Part shown: positions 8,901 to 17,181 of the stretch, in pieces
How the letters are laid out: each line of letters opens with the position of its first letter
How positions within the stretch are numbered: position 1 is the stretch's first letter
NCBI RefSeq assembly: GCF_026712205.1
Contig: NZ_JAPPUW010000033.1
Coordinates: 1-43,223 of the forward strand
Direction: 5' to 3'
Length of the DNA stretch: 43,223 nt
From: Pelomonas aquatica
Lineage (GTDB): Bacteria > Pseudomonadota > Gammaproteobacteria > Burkholderiales > Burkholderiaceae_C
Program-made: the position numbers and the translations under genes
The notes under the pieces: model-generated
Told to the model about the DNA's origin: nothing
What the model saw: only the letters and a program-made list of their open reading frames with translations
The model's database searches: none

Positions 8901-9523
8901 GCGTTGGCGCCGGGGTTGATGTTCGGGTTGGCGCCGTAGTCGTAGATCTGGCCGGCCTTGGTCCAGACGCGGAAGTAGGCCGGGCCGCTGGCGCCGGTGG
9001 TGTCGTTGTTGGCGTAGCCGTAGGCGCGGATGCGCGCGTAGATGTCTTTCTCGGTGCGGAATTCGCGCGCTGGCGTGGTGCCGGGGGCGGAGCCAGCGGC
9101 GTCGTTGGTCTGCGGCAGGCTGATGAATTTGCCGCTGCTGGTGTCGTAGAGGGCCGCCGGTGTGACGACGCCGTTGGCGTCGGTCTGGATCAGGCGCTGG
9201 CCGTCCAGGCAGAGCTTGTCGTTGGGGCCGTAGGTGACGCCGGCGCGCTTGCCGTCCATGGCGACCGTGGCCGGGCAGCGGGTGATGGAGGACAGGCCCT
9301 GCACGCTCCAGCCATGGCCCAGGGGACCGTTGACGCCGCCGCCGGCGTAGAACAGGCTGAGCTTGGGGGACATGCCCGCCACACCGGGCGGCACAGCAAT
9401 CGCCTGGCTGTAGGACGGTGTGCCGCTGTCGCCTACCGAAACCTGAGCCGCGGCGATGCCGACGGACAAGGACAGCCCAAGCAAAAGAACGACGCGTCCG
9501 AAGCCTTGGACGGCAGTTTTCAT
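5993..9523 (-). CDS. Secreted SpvB/TcaC-type protein with FG-GAP (VCBS) repeats
   Basis: The protein has 1176 residues. A strong AGGGAGAAGAA precedes the ATG and a Sec signal peptide ends near AAA/QVSVG. The start of the mature protein (residues about 30-110) matches the SpvB/TcaC N-terminal domain: PSYSQAIAVPPGVAGMSPKL, then the GGVNGPLGHGW segment and the ITRCPATVAMDG segment. FG-GAP-like calcium-binding repeats of the type DFNGDGKTDIL lie near residues 404, 465, 570, 653, 693, 758 and 820; the last (DFTGRGNAEL) is degenerate. A Tc mid-domain-like region follows (SGLKTSLYYVPLS, RGLLGFREVLR). It ends in a Pro-rich tail without YD repeats, so the Rhs part is supplied by the separate downstream gene. 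It is a likely cell-surface or secreted partner in toxin encapsulation or delivery, by analogy with TcB-TcC. Confidence 0.85.
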   Translation of the reverse strand: MKTAVQGFGRVVLLLGLSLSVGIAAAQVSVGDSGTPSYSQAIAVPPGVAGMSPKLSLFYAGGGVNGPLGHGWSVQGLSSITRCPATVAMDGKRAGVTYGPNDKLCLDGQRLIQTDANGVVTPAALYDTSSGKFISLPQTNDAAGSAPGTTPAREFRTEKDIYARIRAYGYANNDTTGASGPAYFRVWTKAGQIYDYGANPNINPGANALIAAPGKPPMAWAAARISDTLGNYIDFKYEQRDIPWGSGPTAGSPTVGHEWNILEIQYSGNKVVFNYDVDGNGNDLRPDKAEAYQMGSKNVSVRRLKSITTYVNSSASALGANGGTAVKTTQLTYEQGTVSGRSRINKIQDCAGGPTSTRCLPASTLQYANGGNDAYQTNAAFSNPSVNTSGLATLDMIGNGTSGVLLGDFNGDGKTDILYWSDTPANNKLYLSNGDGSFTQSGSFNITTNNLFKSDGCYYAIAADFNGDGVTDILRVARSTSPSGAACSADSNLLFLSNGDGSFKPAIALPSNIDLSTVTEVYSSQAVSCIYVQNARPIMLASADSGLDIIVAVVSGGNCYNYSKTIGKNFYLIDVDGDGVLDIVTTINPAYYVNYQAGDVKPTPDQACSTIVCTHVYRGSPAGQFAEATGTNLAHHSVYSDPPSSKANYPRPPSVADVNGDGLQDLFVRTGSWISRGTINGDFDLTRTTGCSIAIDFNGDGRADCLYDSPGNVAGQTLYPGDGSFNGLGPAANFNLNVAGKELSRYVAGTSVQDIGNIIVDINGDGRQDILRWEDDATQNVVYLSNGDGSFTPSNSFNLGSGPFVLAGTQLQKSDGTASVMLGDFTGRGNAELLRLQTLNGTATNILLTKADSTPADQLVSVTSGSGLKTSLYYVPLSNATPSNGISANLGPRYQSDLGNAAFALAGAVDVTMPMYVVATSVSDAGVGTNQLATEMSYRGLKADFSGRGLLGFREVLRQRPGADGTPMTVDTQYVQTHPYLGVAANTSTYQAALNAINASTLLSTTSNVYCDQTSASAASATTNCPVTAKVARPYLYQSTETGQDLNRTALPKLVTVNTFNGSGDPTNIQVTTTGPPPGNPSGNQQVFTKVTTNLYQTDNTACSDTQTCAWVLGRLSLASVTNTVPNSLGSIASSAGNSAYARSIQGLGAPPAPLPQPQPISPAILQALVNALLDD

Positions 9524-9752
9524 TTCTTCTCCCTGACGATCGCATCAGCAACCCCGCCCGGGATTTGCGACAGATGCGTCCTTGAATCGTTTCAGAGTCT
9601 GTCGAGCGCTCGCGGCAAAGCGATGAACGCCTTTGCGTCTTAATAGTCCATTTGGACCGCGGGTAACTGCCGATCCGGCTTGCGCACCAAGGCTGCTTGG
9701 AACTATCGATTCCCAGCGTGCATCAGCGGCTCGCTCCGCGAGCAGGGTCTTC
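9524..9752. other. Junction between SpvB-like gene and Tn3 transposase gene
   Basis: These 229 bp hold the promoter side of the SpvB-like gene and the 3' side of the minus-strand transposase gene. A Tn3 element should have a GGGG-starting inverted repeat here, reading inward from the left. I find no good copy of the repeat seen at 12828-12865. The closest stretch begins near 9659 (CGGGTAACTGCCGAT) and matches only about half of the first 20 positions. The left end of the element therefore looks diverged or deleted. Confidence 0.35.
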
Positions 9753-12716
9753 TTAGAAGCGCCCGGGCCGACGCTCGAGGCGGCCAGCCGGCCGTTCGAC
9801 GAGGTGCTCCTCATGCTCGCCGAGCTGGAAAACGTGCAGGCCCCGGAAATTGATGTCGCCCCACCGAACGGGTGAGATGTGCCGTTGGACCTCGATGCCG
9901 ATCACCTGGCCCGTCTCGCGCAGGTCATCGAGCGCGTCCTGCAACTTCATCGTGTTGAAGGCGATGACGAGGTTGGTCAGCAGAAAGTGCGCACCCGACA
10001 GCGCTTGCAGCTCATCGCGCCGGCGACCGCGCTCAGGCGCCAGGCGCCCCGGGAAGATGGCCCGCTGCAGCACATGCACAGCCTCACCGCGATTCAACAG
10101 CGTGTGAATCTCCCGGCGGAGATCGACGTCGGTGAAGTAGTCGCAGAGGAAGATGGTGCGGAGCAGCTTGCCGTACTCCAGGAACGTGCGATGGGCGGGC
10201 TCGCCATTGGCCGTGCCGCCGTTGCGGGCAATCAGCCAGGCCACCGACACCTTGCCCTGTCGGGCCGAGGCGATGTAGCGCATCGCCTCATGCCAGCCGT
10301 CCTTCAGCGGCCGCAGCGCGATGCCTTCATTCACCAGCCGGTCCAGGTTGGCCTCGACCTCGAAACCGTTGGGCACGAGCAGCTTGCGATCGGGCAAGTT
10401 GGCCAACTGGGGGTAAAGGTCGAAGCCGAAGAGTTTGGCGACCGCCATGCCGACGAACGAAAAGCCGTGGGTGTCGACGGCGTTCAGCTCGATCCGGCAG
10501 CGCTCGGAACTGGTCAACGCGTTGTTGTATTCGAAGACCGAATGCACGGCGGGGCCGTCCTGCCACACGTTCTGCACGATGGGCATGCCGTAGCCGATCA
10601 CGTAGCGATCGAGCTTCATCGAGTACATGCCCGCCGACATGGTCTTGCGGCGCGGGTTCTGCCGGGCGTGCGACAGATGCCGGGTCGCATCGAGGGCCAT
10701 CATGTCGCTGGAGCTGCGGCTGCCGTCGCCCCAGGCCTTCACGATGGGCATGCGCTGCTGGAATTCGAGCACCTTGGCGTTGGCCCGCATGACCCGGTCT
10801 TTCAGCTCAAGCGTCCTCATGCCCGAGGACACGTCGGCAGCATTCAGGTCCGAGACCATGGTCGCCACGCCCTTGGCATCCATGCCCGTCGCGCCGGCGA
10901 TCAAGCCGCCGTAGATGCTCAGCAGTTCTTGCCTGGACTTCGCCCGCCGGCCCAGCAAGGCTTCGCTGAAGCCCGTCTTGCGGTCCATCACAATGATCAC
11001 CTCGGCCAGCTGGGCCTCGCCGATCTTCTTGTCCAGCATCGCCTGCGTCTTCTGGAGCTTGGGGTCTTCCTCGGCAGCCCGCAGGCGGGCGATCCTCACG
11101 CCGCCGGCCTCGTCAACTTCGAGCAAGCCCAATTCAAGCTGCTTGGACACCTCCTGCAGGCCATCCTTCAACAGGTCCAGCTGTACCTTGAGAACCTTGT
11201 CGACATCCAGCTCCAGCCTGAGGGCCGCGCAGATCCCCGCTTTGTTGGCATCCCACTCCTCGCGCGGGATGAGGCAGTCCTCGCGGCTGCGGTAGTCGCC
11301 GCTGTAGTCGACCCACATCTTTCCGCCGGTGAGGCTGTCCCGGATCCGCTCCATCGCGTGAGCCATGAAGGCGCGGAGCGCCTGCTCACGGTCCGTTGCC
11401 CCGACCATTTCCCGCCAGGCGGGGTCGACGATGGAGGCGTCGAAGTCTTCTGGCAGGGCGCTGGCCTTGGCATCCCGCAGCCCGTTGAGGGCTTTGATCA
11501 CCTTGAGGTCCTTGGACGCATTGGCTGCCTGCAAGTCGAGCGCCGAGAACGCATCGAGCACGGCCTCCACCCGCTCGGCCTGCTCGATGCTGGACAAGGT
11601 CTCCCGGATGATGGCTGCGTCGGTGTCGTCGCTGCCGCCGACGACGGCCTTGACCATCGCCTCAATGTCGTCGAGCCGCTTCTGCGGGGTTCGCGTCTTG
11701 TCGCCCGCCGTGACCAGCACGGTTTCGAGGGTCTGCCGGTACTCGTGACTGCGGACCTCGCGCACCTGCTTCGCACGGTCCTTTCCGGCGCGCCGCAGGT
11801 CGGCGCAACGACGAGACGCGCGGTAGATCGTCTCGTCGGTCAGGCTCATCAACTGGTACTGGAGGAAGCAGACGAGCTGCAGCTTCAGCGACTTCAGCTC
11901 GCGCTTGGAGGTCTCCGATGGCGGCCGTCCCTGCACCATGAGCGCGTAGGCGCGCAGCCGGTGGTACGAGATGTCGGACAGGTCCCATTCGTGGACGTGG
12001 AGCGACTTCAGGTAGTCGACCTTCTGGGTCACCTCCTTGATCGTCTTCGGGGCGTGCTTGCCGGACGACTTCTTCAGCCACTCCAGAACCGTCTCGCCAG
12101 GCTTCACGCTCTCGGTGAACATGAGTTCGACCAGGGCTTCGAGCCATTGCGGCTCAACGGCCCGCTCAACGGCTTCTTGCGCGGCCTTCTCGACCTTCTG
12201 GAAGGCCTGGCGAGCGATGTCGCGAATCGCACGGTCAGCGGGCAGGACGACATTGGCGTCGAACAGCGCGTGGCAGCCAGCCGTGACGAGCTCGTCGACG
12301 CTGGCCGCGTTGAGCGCGTGCATCGCCATGACCGAGCGAAGCTTCGGCAGGTGTTCCTGTTCTTCGAACAGCTTCATCTGGAGGATGTCCCGCGCTTTCG
12401 CGCGGTGGTCCCAGACGGTACGCTGCGACTTGTTGATCGCCGCGACTGATGCGATGACCGTCTCGCTGATGTCGAGCTGCGAGCACAGCCCCTTCATCAG
12501 ATTCAGGGGGAGAGGCTCCGTGCTCTGCGGATGCATGCCCGTGGCCATCAGGACGGCGACCTGTGCCGCCAGGCTCAAACGCAGCTTGCGTTCGGCCCCA
12601 TCCTTGATCTTGACCAGGACCTGGGCCGGCAGGGCGAAGTGCGCCTCGAACTCAGCCGGGGACAGGCGACGAGGAAGCGAGGCGCGGCCGACATACCGAT
12701 AGCGAGTGTGCGACAT
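9753..12716 (-). CDS. tnpA: Tn3-family transposase, full length
   Basis: The protein has 987 residues, the normal size for Tn3-family TnpA. The N-terminal part (YRYVGRASLPRRLSPAEFEA) fits the DUF4158-type region. The C-terminal DDE domain shows a first Asp in SSDMMALDATRHL, a second Asp in ELNAVDTHGFSF and a Glu in GWHEAMRYIAS, followed by the usual FLEYGKLLRTIFLCDYFTD helix. GGAG sits just before the ATG. The start lies 112 bp inside the inverted repeat at 12828-12865, so the element points leftward with tnpA filling it. No resolvase or cargo gene is seen, as in IS1071-like elements. The matching left repeat was not found, so mobility is doubtful. Confidence 0.92.
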   Translation of the reverse strand: MSHTRYRYVGRASLPRRLSPAEFEAHFALPAQVLVKIKDGAERKLRLSLAAQVAVLMATGMHPQSTEPLPLNLMKGLCSQLDISETVIASVAAINKSQRTVWDHRAKARDILQMKLFEEQEHLPKLRSVMAMHALNAASVDELVTAGCHALFDANVVLPADRAIRDIARQAFQKVEKAAQEAVERAVEPQWLEALVELMFTESVKPGETVLEWLKKSSGKHAPKTIKEVTQKVDYLKSLHVHEWDLSDISYHRLRAYALMVQGRPPSETSKRELKSLKLQLVCFLQYQLMSLTDETIYRASRRCADLRRAGKDRAKQVREVRSHEYRQTLETVLVTAGDKTRTPQKRLDDIEAMVKAVVGGSDDTDAAIIRETLSSIEQAERVEAVLDAFSALDLQAANASKDLKVIKALNGLRDAKASALPEDFDASIVDPAWREMVGATDREQALRAFMAHAMERIRDSLTGGKMWVDYSGDYRSREDCLIPREEWDANKAGICAALRLELDVDKVLKVQLDLLKDGLQEVSKQLELGLLEVDEAGGVRIARLRAAEEDPKLQKTQAMLDKKIGEAQLAEVIIVMDRKTGFSEALLGRRAKSRQELLSIYGGLIAGATGMDAKGVATMVSDLNAADVSSGMRTLELKDRVMRANAKVLEFQQRMPIVKAWGDGSRSSSDMMALDATRHLSHARQNPRRKTMSAGMYSMKLDRYVIGYGMPIVQNVWQDGPAVHSVFEYNNALTSSERCRIELNAVDTHGFSFVGMAVAKLFGFDLYPQLANLPDRKLLVPNGFEVEANLDRLVNEGIALRPLKDGWHEAMRYIASARQGKVSVAWLIARNGGTANGEPAHRTFLEYGKLLRTIFLCDYFTDVDLRREIHTLLNRGEAVHVLQRAIFPGRLAPERGRRRDELQALSGAHFLLTNLVIAFNTMKLQDALDDLRETGQVIGIEVQRHISPVRWGDINFRGLHVFQLGEHEEHLVERPAGRLERRPGRF

Positions 12717-12827
12717 GGACTCCGGGCTCCGAGGGCCCGATCATGTACTGCTCGGCAGGGCCTGCGGCCAGTATCGCCGCACTCCCTGGGAGCGCGCTAA
12801 GCAGTTGATTTGATAGAGGTAACGGCA

Positions 12828-12865
12828 CGAGAGTGTAGGTTTGGCACGAAATCCGAGATCACCCC
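12828..12865 (-). repeat. Tn3-type terminal inverted repeat (right end of first element)
   Basis: Read on the minus strand from 12865 it begins GGGGTGATCTCGGATTTCGT and continues GCCAAACC, with the GGGG outer end facing right. It has the 38-bp size and GGGG start typical of Tn3-family ends and lies just upstream of the intact transposase gene. It shares GATTTC and GCCAAA at the same spacing with the facing repeat at 13112-13147. Confidence 0.6.
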
Positions 12866-13146
12866 GGAACCTGCCAGTTTGGCATTTGATCCTGGGCGAT
12901 CTGGGCGACCCGCCAGCGGACCGGATTGCCAAGGTCCTGGGCGTCGGCGCGCGCACGGTCTACCGCTGGAACCGTGCCGGCAACGCGCCCCGCAGTGCCT
13001 GCCTGGCCCTGTTCTGGCTCACGCGCTGGGGCCGCTCGCAGGTGCACTGCCAGGCCCAGAACGACGCTGTGCTGGCCGTCCAGTATTCCGTCGCGCTCAA
13101 GAGGGTCAGCCGGGATTCATGTGATTTCACGCCAAAAATAGCGTAA
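12841..13146 (+). CDS. Small HTH DNA-binding protein, 3' end hybrid with transposon end
   Basis: The frame opens with TTG and gives 101 residues. A helix-turn-helix is visible at about residues 27-45 (DRIAKVLGVGARTVYRWNRA), followed by the conserved-looking block SACLALFWLTRWGRSQVHCQ. Proteins of this type are common in Burkholderiales as hypothetical HTH regulators (recalled). The first eight codons overlap the inverted repeat of the first Tn3 element and the last dozen codons lie in the inverted repeat of the second. Both ends of the reading frame may thus be transposon-derived and the gene may be a remnant caught between two insertions. Whether it is expressed is unknown. Confidence 0.5.
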   Translation: MARNPRSPRNLPVWHLILGDLGDPPADRIAKVLGVGARTVYRWNRAGNAPRSACLALFWLTRWGRSQVHCQAQNDAVLAVQYSVALKRVSRDSCDFTPKIA

Positions 13147-13147
13147 G
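13112..13147 (+). repeat. Tn3-type terminal inverted repeat (end of second element)
   Basis: The repeat begins GGGATTCATGTGATTTCACG and ends AAAAATAGCGTAAG; the AGCGTAAG-like inner end is typical of Tn3-family repeats. The outer end faces left, so the element extends to the right, and the repeat lies 78 bp beyond the stop of the transposase fragment at 13225, where a Tn3 end is expected. Confidence 0.6.
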
Positions 13148-13224
13148 TCTTTGACCACGCGAGTGAATTTCGAAATTCCCTCCTCACCGAATCCCGGGTC
13201 CATAGCATCGGCCGGCCAGGCCGG

Positions 13225-14750
13225 CTATGCCGCGCCGTTTGCCGCTGTCCCTCCCCCGCCGCTGGCCTTCTTCCGCAGGATCGGCTCGACGATGAGATCG
13301 GCGACGCGCCGGCGCCGGTCGACTGCGTAGTCGCCTAGCAGGTTGATGTGCGCCAGCCGATAGGGGTTGAGGTCGCCGAGCACATCGGGCGAGATCGGGA
13401 AGCCCTCGTCCCTCAGCTCCCGGATGACTCGCTCCATGTCGTGCACGTTGTAGAGGATCAGGATGTTGGCCATCAGGTGGCCGAATTTCATGACCTTCTG
13501 CTGCTCGTGCCGCAGGTTCTCGGCGATCAGACCGCCATTGCCGAAGAAGCTCAGCTTCAGGAAGTTGTTGAACTGCTCGCTCTTGTTCGTCTCCGCATTG
13601 ATGAATCGGCGCAGGTCGACGTCGCTGATGTACTTGAGCAGGAAGATCGTGCGCAGGACCTTGCCCAGCTCCTGGAACGCGAAATACAGCTTGTTCTTGC
13701 GGCTGTGCGTGCCCAGGCGACGCAGGATGGTCGACGGCGTCAGCCGGCCCAGCTTGATGGACACGCCGATCTTGAACATCATCGGCAAGTGGGTCTCGAT
13801 CAGCTCCCAGTCGATCGTGCCCTTGAATAGGCTGTCGATATTCTCGTACTTGGCGGACTTGGTCGGCTTGAAGAAGTCCAAGTTGTGGATGGCGCGGATC
13901 CGCGGCATCAGCTGGACGCCGATCAACTTGGACATCGCGAACGCGGCGTAGCTCTGCTGGTGGGTATCGCCATGCAACTTGCTCGGCCGGATCGAGGTTT
14001 GCTCCGACTCGTCGACGTTCAGGTGATCGAGAATGAAGAGGCCCTCGTAGGTGCCGCAGCTGATGAAGTGGCTGAACAGCGCGATGAAGCGATCGGACAC
14101 GCGGGTGTACTGGATGCCGCCATAGGCGCCATAGCGGATGTGGTATTCGCTGAGCAGGTTGCGCTCATAGAGGTTGAACCGCGTGCCGTCGGCCGACGCG
14201 TGCTCGCCGGTCCCCCAGTAGCTGGGCAGCTCGAACTCGCTGAACTTGTTGATGACCTTGGCGGTCACCTTCTCCAGCAGGTCCTCGGTGACGTACTTCA
14301 GGTTGATCCAGGCCAGCTGCTTGGCGCTGAGGCTGCGGATCGACCGGGACAGCTGCGCGGGGCCAAGGTTGCAGCCGTAGCAGAACAGCACCATGATGAC
14401 CCGCACGCGCAGGTCTTCCAGCCGGCTCTCGGTCCCGGCCAGCGGCTTGAACATCTTGTGCAAGTCAAGCCAGCTCTCGACGGCCATCAGCACGTCGATG
14501 ATGCCGACCGGCCGCAGGCGCTTGTCGAGTTCCTCTTGCAACCGTGTGGCGTCGGGATGTGCGGACACCCTCGGGGGCTTCTTCAATGACAGCCGGCCGT
14601 CGACGATTTCGGCATGGGCGTTTTGCGGCCAGGCCAGATCGACTTCCCACGACACGGCGAGCAGCTCGTTCTTCAGCGCCTCGCAAAAGGCCTTCGGGTC
14701 GGTGTCGAGTTCCGTGACCTCGGCATACCGGGGCAGCTCCCGCTCATAGA
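13225..14750 (-). mobile_element. Truncated second Tn3-family element (transposase C-terminal half)
   Basis: From the repeat at 13112-13147 to the breakpoint near 14750, about 1.6 kb of a second Tn3-type element remains. It encodes some 507 transposase residues, including the helices around FQELGKVLRTIFLLKYISDV and the end DLNPYRLAHINLLGDY. The DDE domain is only distantly similar to the transposase at 9753-12716, so this is a different element and not a duplicate. Its 5' half and distal end are gone. Confidence 0.75.
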
Positions 14751-15894
14751 GGGTCCAGAAGCCCGCGCCGACGAAGGCCACGCCGCCGCTGGCGAGCAGC
14801 TGCAGGGCCGGCAGCACGGGATCATAGAAGAACCAGTCGCCGACGAAGGCGAGGATGCCCAGCGACAGCACCGTCATCAGCGCGTTGCGCTTGCCCCGGC
14901 GCCGCGCCACCCGGCCGGCGAAGCTGATGCCGACGAGGCCGCAGACGAGGCCGGCCACGCCCATCATCGAGTTCCAGCGCGTGGCCTCGACGACGTTGCC
15001 GCCGCAGACGTAGTAGACGGTCGCGTAATAGCCCAGCAGCCCCACCATGGCCGTGGCCATGTTGTAGGCCAGCATGGTGCCCAGCATCTGGCGGAAGGGG
15101 CGGTTCTTCAGCGTGCGGTAGAGGGTGTCCTTGAAGGGCACGCGCCGCGTGCTGCGCTTGACGACGGCCTCGTAGTAGCGCTCGCGCGTCAGCGAGAAGA
15201 TCAGCACCGACACGACGACCATGATGCCGCCCAGGATGGCGGTGTAGACCTGGGCGCCGCGCAGGATGTCGGGCTTGCCCGAGGCGTCGTTGAAGACCGC
15301 CAGCGTCGTGAACTGCGCGGCCACGAACATCGCCAGCTCGGGAAGCTTCTGGATCGCGTTCTTCACCGACATCACGCGCGTGCGCTCGTGGTAGTCGGGC
15401 GTCATCTCCGCGCCCAGGCTGTTCCAGGGCATGTTGAAGCAGCTCATCACCGGCACGTACAGGCAGGTGGAGACCAGCATGAAGGCGAAATACTCGCCGT
15501 CGCTCCAGCCGCGACCGACGGCGAACATCAGCGGCAGGCCGATGCCCGCCAGCACGCCGCCGACGAGGATGAAGGGCCGGCGCCGCCCCCAGCGCGTGCG
15601 GGTGTTGTCGGAGATCCAGCCGAACAGCGCGTCGGAGACGGCGTCGACGAAGATCTTCAGCCCCAGCGCCGTCGAGATCAGGCCCGGCGCGACGCCGAGG
15701 AAGACGTTGAAGACGTGGAAGGCCAACGACTGGTAGAGCCAGTGGCCCCACATGTCGAGGAAGGAGCCCAGGCCGAAGCCGATCTTCTGCGGCAGCGGCA
15801 CGCGGTCCTGCGGGGCCGTGGCCGCGCTTGGCGCTGCCGGCACGGCGGAACGGGGCATGGGAGGCGCAGCGGCCCCATCGGCATCGGCAATCAA
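13225..15894 (-). pseudogene. Chimeric ORF: truncated GPH/MFS sugar transporter fused to Tn3 transposase C-terminus
   Basis: This 889-residue frame uses a TTG start with AGGAGA upstream. Residues 1 to about 382 are a glycoside-pentoside-hexuronide type transporter: PQKIGFGLGSFLDMWGHW, DAVSDALFGWISDNTRTRWG, RRRPFILVGG and many membrane helices. At about 14750 (GAGFWTL/YEREL) the sequence changes abruptly to a Tn3 transposase. Residues about 383-889 keep the complete DDE domain: Asp in HASADGTRF, Asp in LHGDTHQQS and Glu in DWELIETHLP. The transporter lacks its last two or three helices, and the transposase lacks about half its length. The transporter promoter has a regulon operator at 15927-15939, so it belonged to the glycan locus. 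Function as transporter or transposase is unlikely. Confidence 0.85.
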
Positions 15895-15926
15895 GGCTCT
15901 GTCTCCTGGGCCGCGTAAAACGGCAC

Positions 15927-15939
15927 TTTTTAGTAAACA
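15927..15939. promoter_or_regulatory. LacI-family operator before the transporter gene
   Basis: TTTTTAGTAAACA differs at one position from the palindrome TGTTTA-G-TAAACA. It lies 33 bp before the transporter start and between it and the lacI-family gene. The same motif recurs before three other genes of the locus. Confidence 0.65.
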
Positions 15940-15986
15940 GAATTGATTTTGCCGATGTTTCCTCCGGCGGCAGGCGGTGCAAACAC

Positions 15987-17027
15987 CTATGCCGGCCGCC
16001 TGGGCTTGCGGGTCGGAGCGGCGACAGCGGCACCGGCGTCGATGCGCGAGCTCTCGCGCACGACCAGTTCCACCGGCAGCGATGCATCGCTGGGCTCGAT
16101 GTCGCCCTCGATCAGCGCGCGCGCCGCCACATGGCCGAGCGCCTCCTTGTCCATCTTCACGGTGGACAGCGGCGGCTTGCTGTGCGCGGCCTCCTCGATG
16201 TCGTCGTAGCCGATGAAGCGGATGTCCTCGGGCACGCGCAGGCCGCGCTCGCGGCAGACCTCGATGGCGAAGATGGCCGTCGAGTCGTTGTAGGCGAACA
16301 CGGCGTCGGGCGGCTCGGGCAGGTCCAGCAGGCGGCGCATCGCGTCGCGGCCGGCTTCGCGGTATTCCAGCGCCGGGTCCAGCGTGACCTCGTAGTCGGG
16401 GTCGAACAGCCGGCCGGCTTCGTAGAGCGCGCGGCGGAAACCCTTGGCCCGCAGCGACACCGAGTGGTGGGCCAGCGGGCCGAAGATGGCCGCCACCCGC
16501 CTGGCGCCGCCCTCCAGCAGATGCCGCGTCGCCAGCCAGGCGCCGAGCTGGTTGTCGTCGTTGACGCAGCGCACGCCGGGGAAGAAGTGGTCCACCAGCA
16601 CCAGCGGCAGCTCGCAGCGGCGGATGGCCTCCATGGCCTCGGGGTCGAAATAGCCCGCGCCCAGCAGCGCGTCCGACTCGTGCCGGCGCACCTGGCCGGC
16701 CACGTCGTCGCCTGCCAGCACCGACATGATGCTCAGCGGCACCCCGGCCTCGCGGCAGGCCGTCTCGGCGCCGTGCAGCACATAGGAATAGAAGGGGTTG
16801 TTGGCCAGCGAGCCGATGCTGCGGCTGTACAGGAACAGGATGCGCCGCGGCTTGCCGGTGCGCAGCTTGCCCGTGTCGTAGCCCAGCTGCTGGGCGACAT
16901 CGAGCACCTGGCTGCGCGTCTGCTCCGACAGGCCGGGCTGGCCCTTCAGCGCGCGCGACACGGTGCCGATGGACACCCCCGCCGCCTGGGCCAGCTCTCG
17001 AATCGTCACCCCCCGCTTGTCGGTCAT
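15987..17027 (-). CDS. LacI-family transcriptional regulator
   Basis: The protein has 346 residues, a normal LacI length, and TGGAG precedes the ATG. The N-terminal HTH is clear (TIRELAQAAGVSIGTVSRAL, residues about 8-27), followed by the hinge region and a periplasmic-binding-protein-like sensor domain (RILFLYSRS, AVFAYNDSTAIFAI, IRFIGYDDIEEA). It lies between the transporter gene and the divergent kinase gene at the heart of the glycan locus. Four similar 13-bp palindromes in the locus are its likely operators. The inducer is probably a mannose- or glucose-containing sugar from the pathway; nothing in the sequence identifies it. Confidence 0.93.
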   Translation of the reverse strand: MTDKRGVTIRELAQAAGVSIGTVSRALKGQPGLSEQTRSQVLDVAQQLGYDTGKLRTGKPRRILFLYSRSIGSLANNPFYSYVLHGAETACREAGVPLSIMSVLAGDDVAGQVRRHESDALLGAGYFDPEAMEAIRRCELPLVLVDHFFPGVRCVNDDNQLGAWLATRHLLEGGARRVAAIFGPLAHHSVSLRAKGFRRALYEAGRLFDPDYEVTLDPALEYREAGRDAMRRLLDLPEPPDAVFAYNDSTAIFAIEVCRERGLRVPEDIRFIGYDDIEEAAHSKPPLSTVKMDKEALGHVAARALIEGDIEPSDASLPVELVVRESSRIDAGAAVAAPTRKPRRPA

Positions 17028-17124
17028 GGTCCGAACTCCACTTTGTTTAGCTCCGCAAACCGGCGCGATTGTGGCATCGCCCGCCAGGCATCACGGGGAA
17101 TCCGGGATCACCCTTGGCTCGATT

Positions 17125-17137
17125 TGTTCACTAAACA
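17125..17137. promoter_or_regulatory. LacI-family operator before the kinase gene
   Basis: TGTTCACTAAACA is palindromic (TGTTCA/TAAACA) with one mismatch, 45 bp before the kinase ATG. It matches the sites at 15927, 26897 and 27030. Confidence 0.65.
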
Positions 17138-17181
17138 TATGTTGTTGCATAGAATATTTCATCTCCCGATTCACTGCCCAG

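Noticed and set aside
9655-9695. Left inverted repeat of the first Tn3 element
   Set aside because: Only about 10 of the first 20 positions match the right repeat, and the rest needs gaps.
17042-17060. Operator in front of the lacI-family gene (TTGTTTAGCTCCGCAAAC)
   Set aside because: Only half-sites resemble the shared palindrome and the spacing is different, so autoregulation is not supported here.
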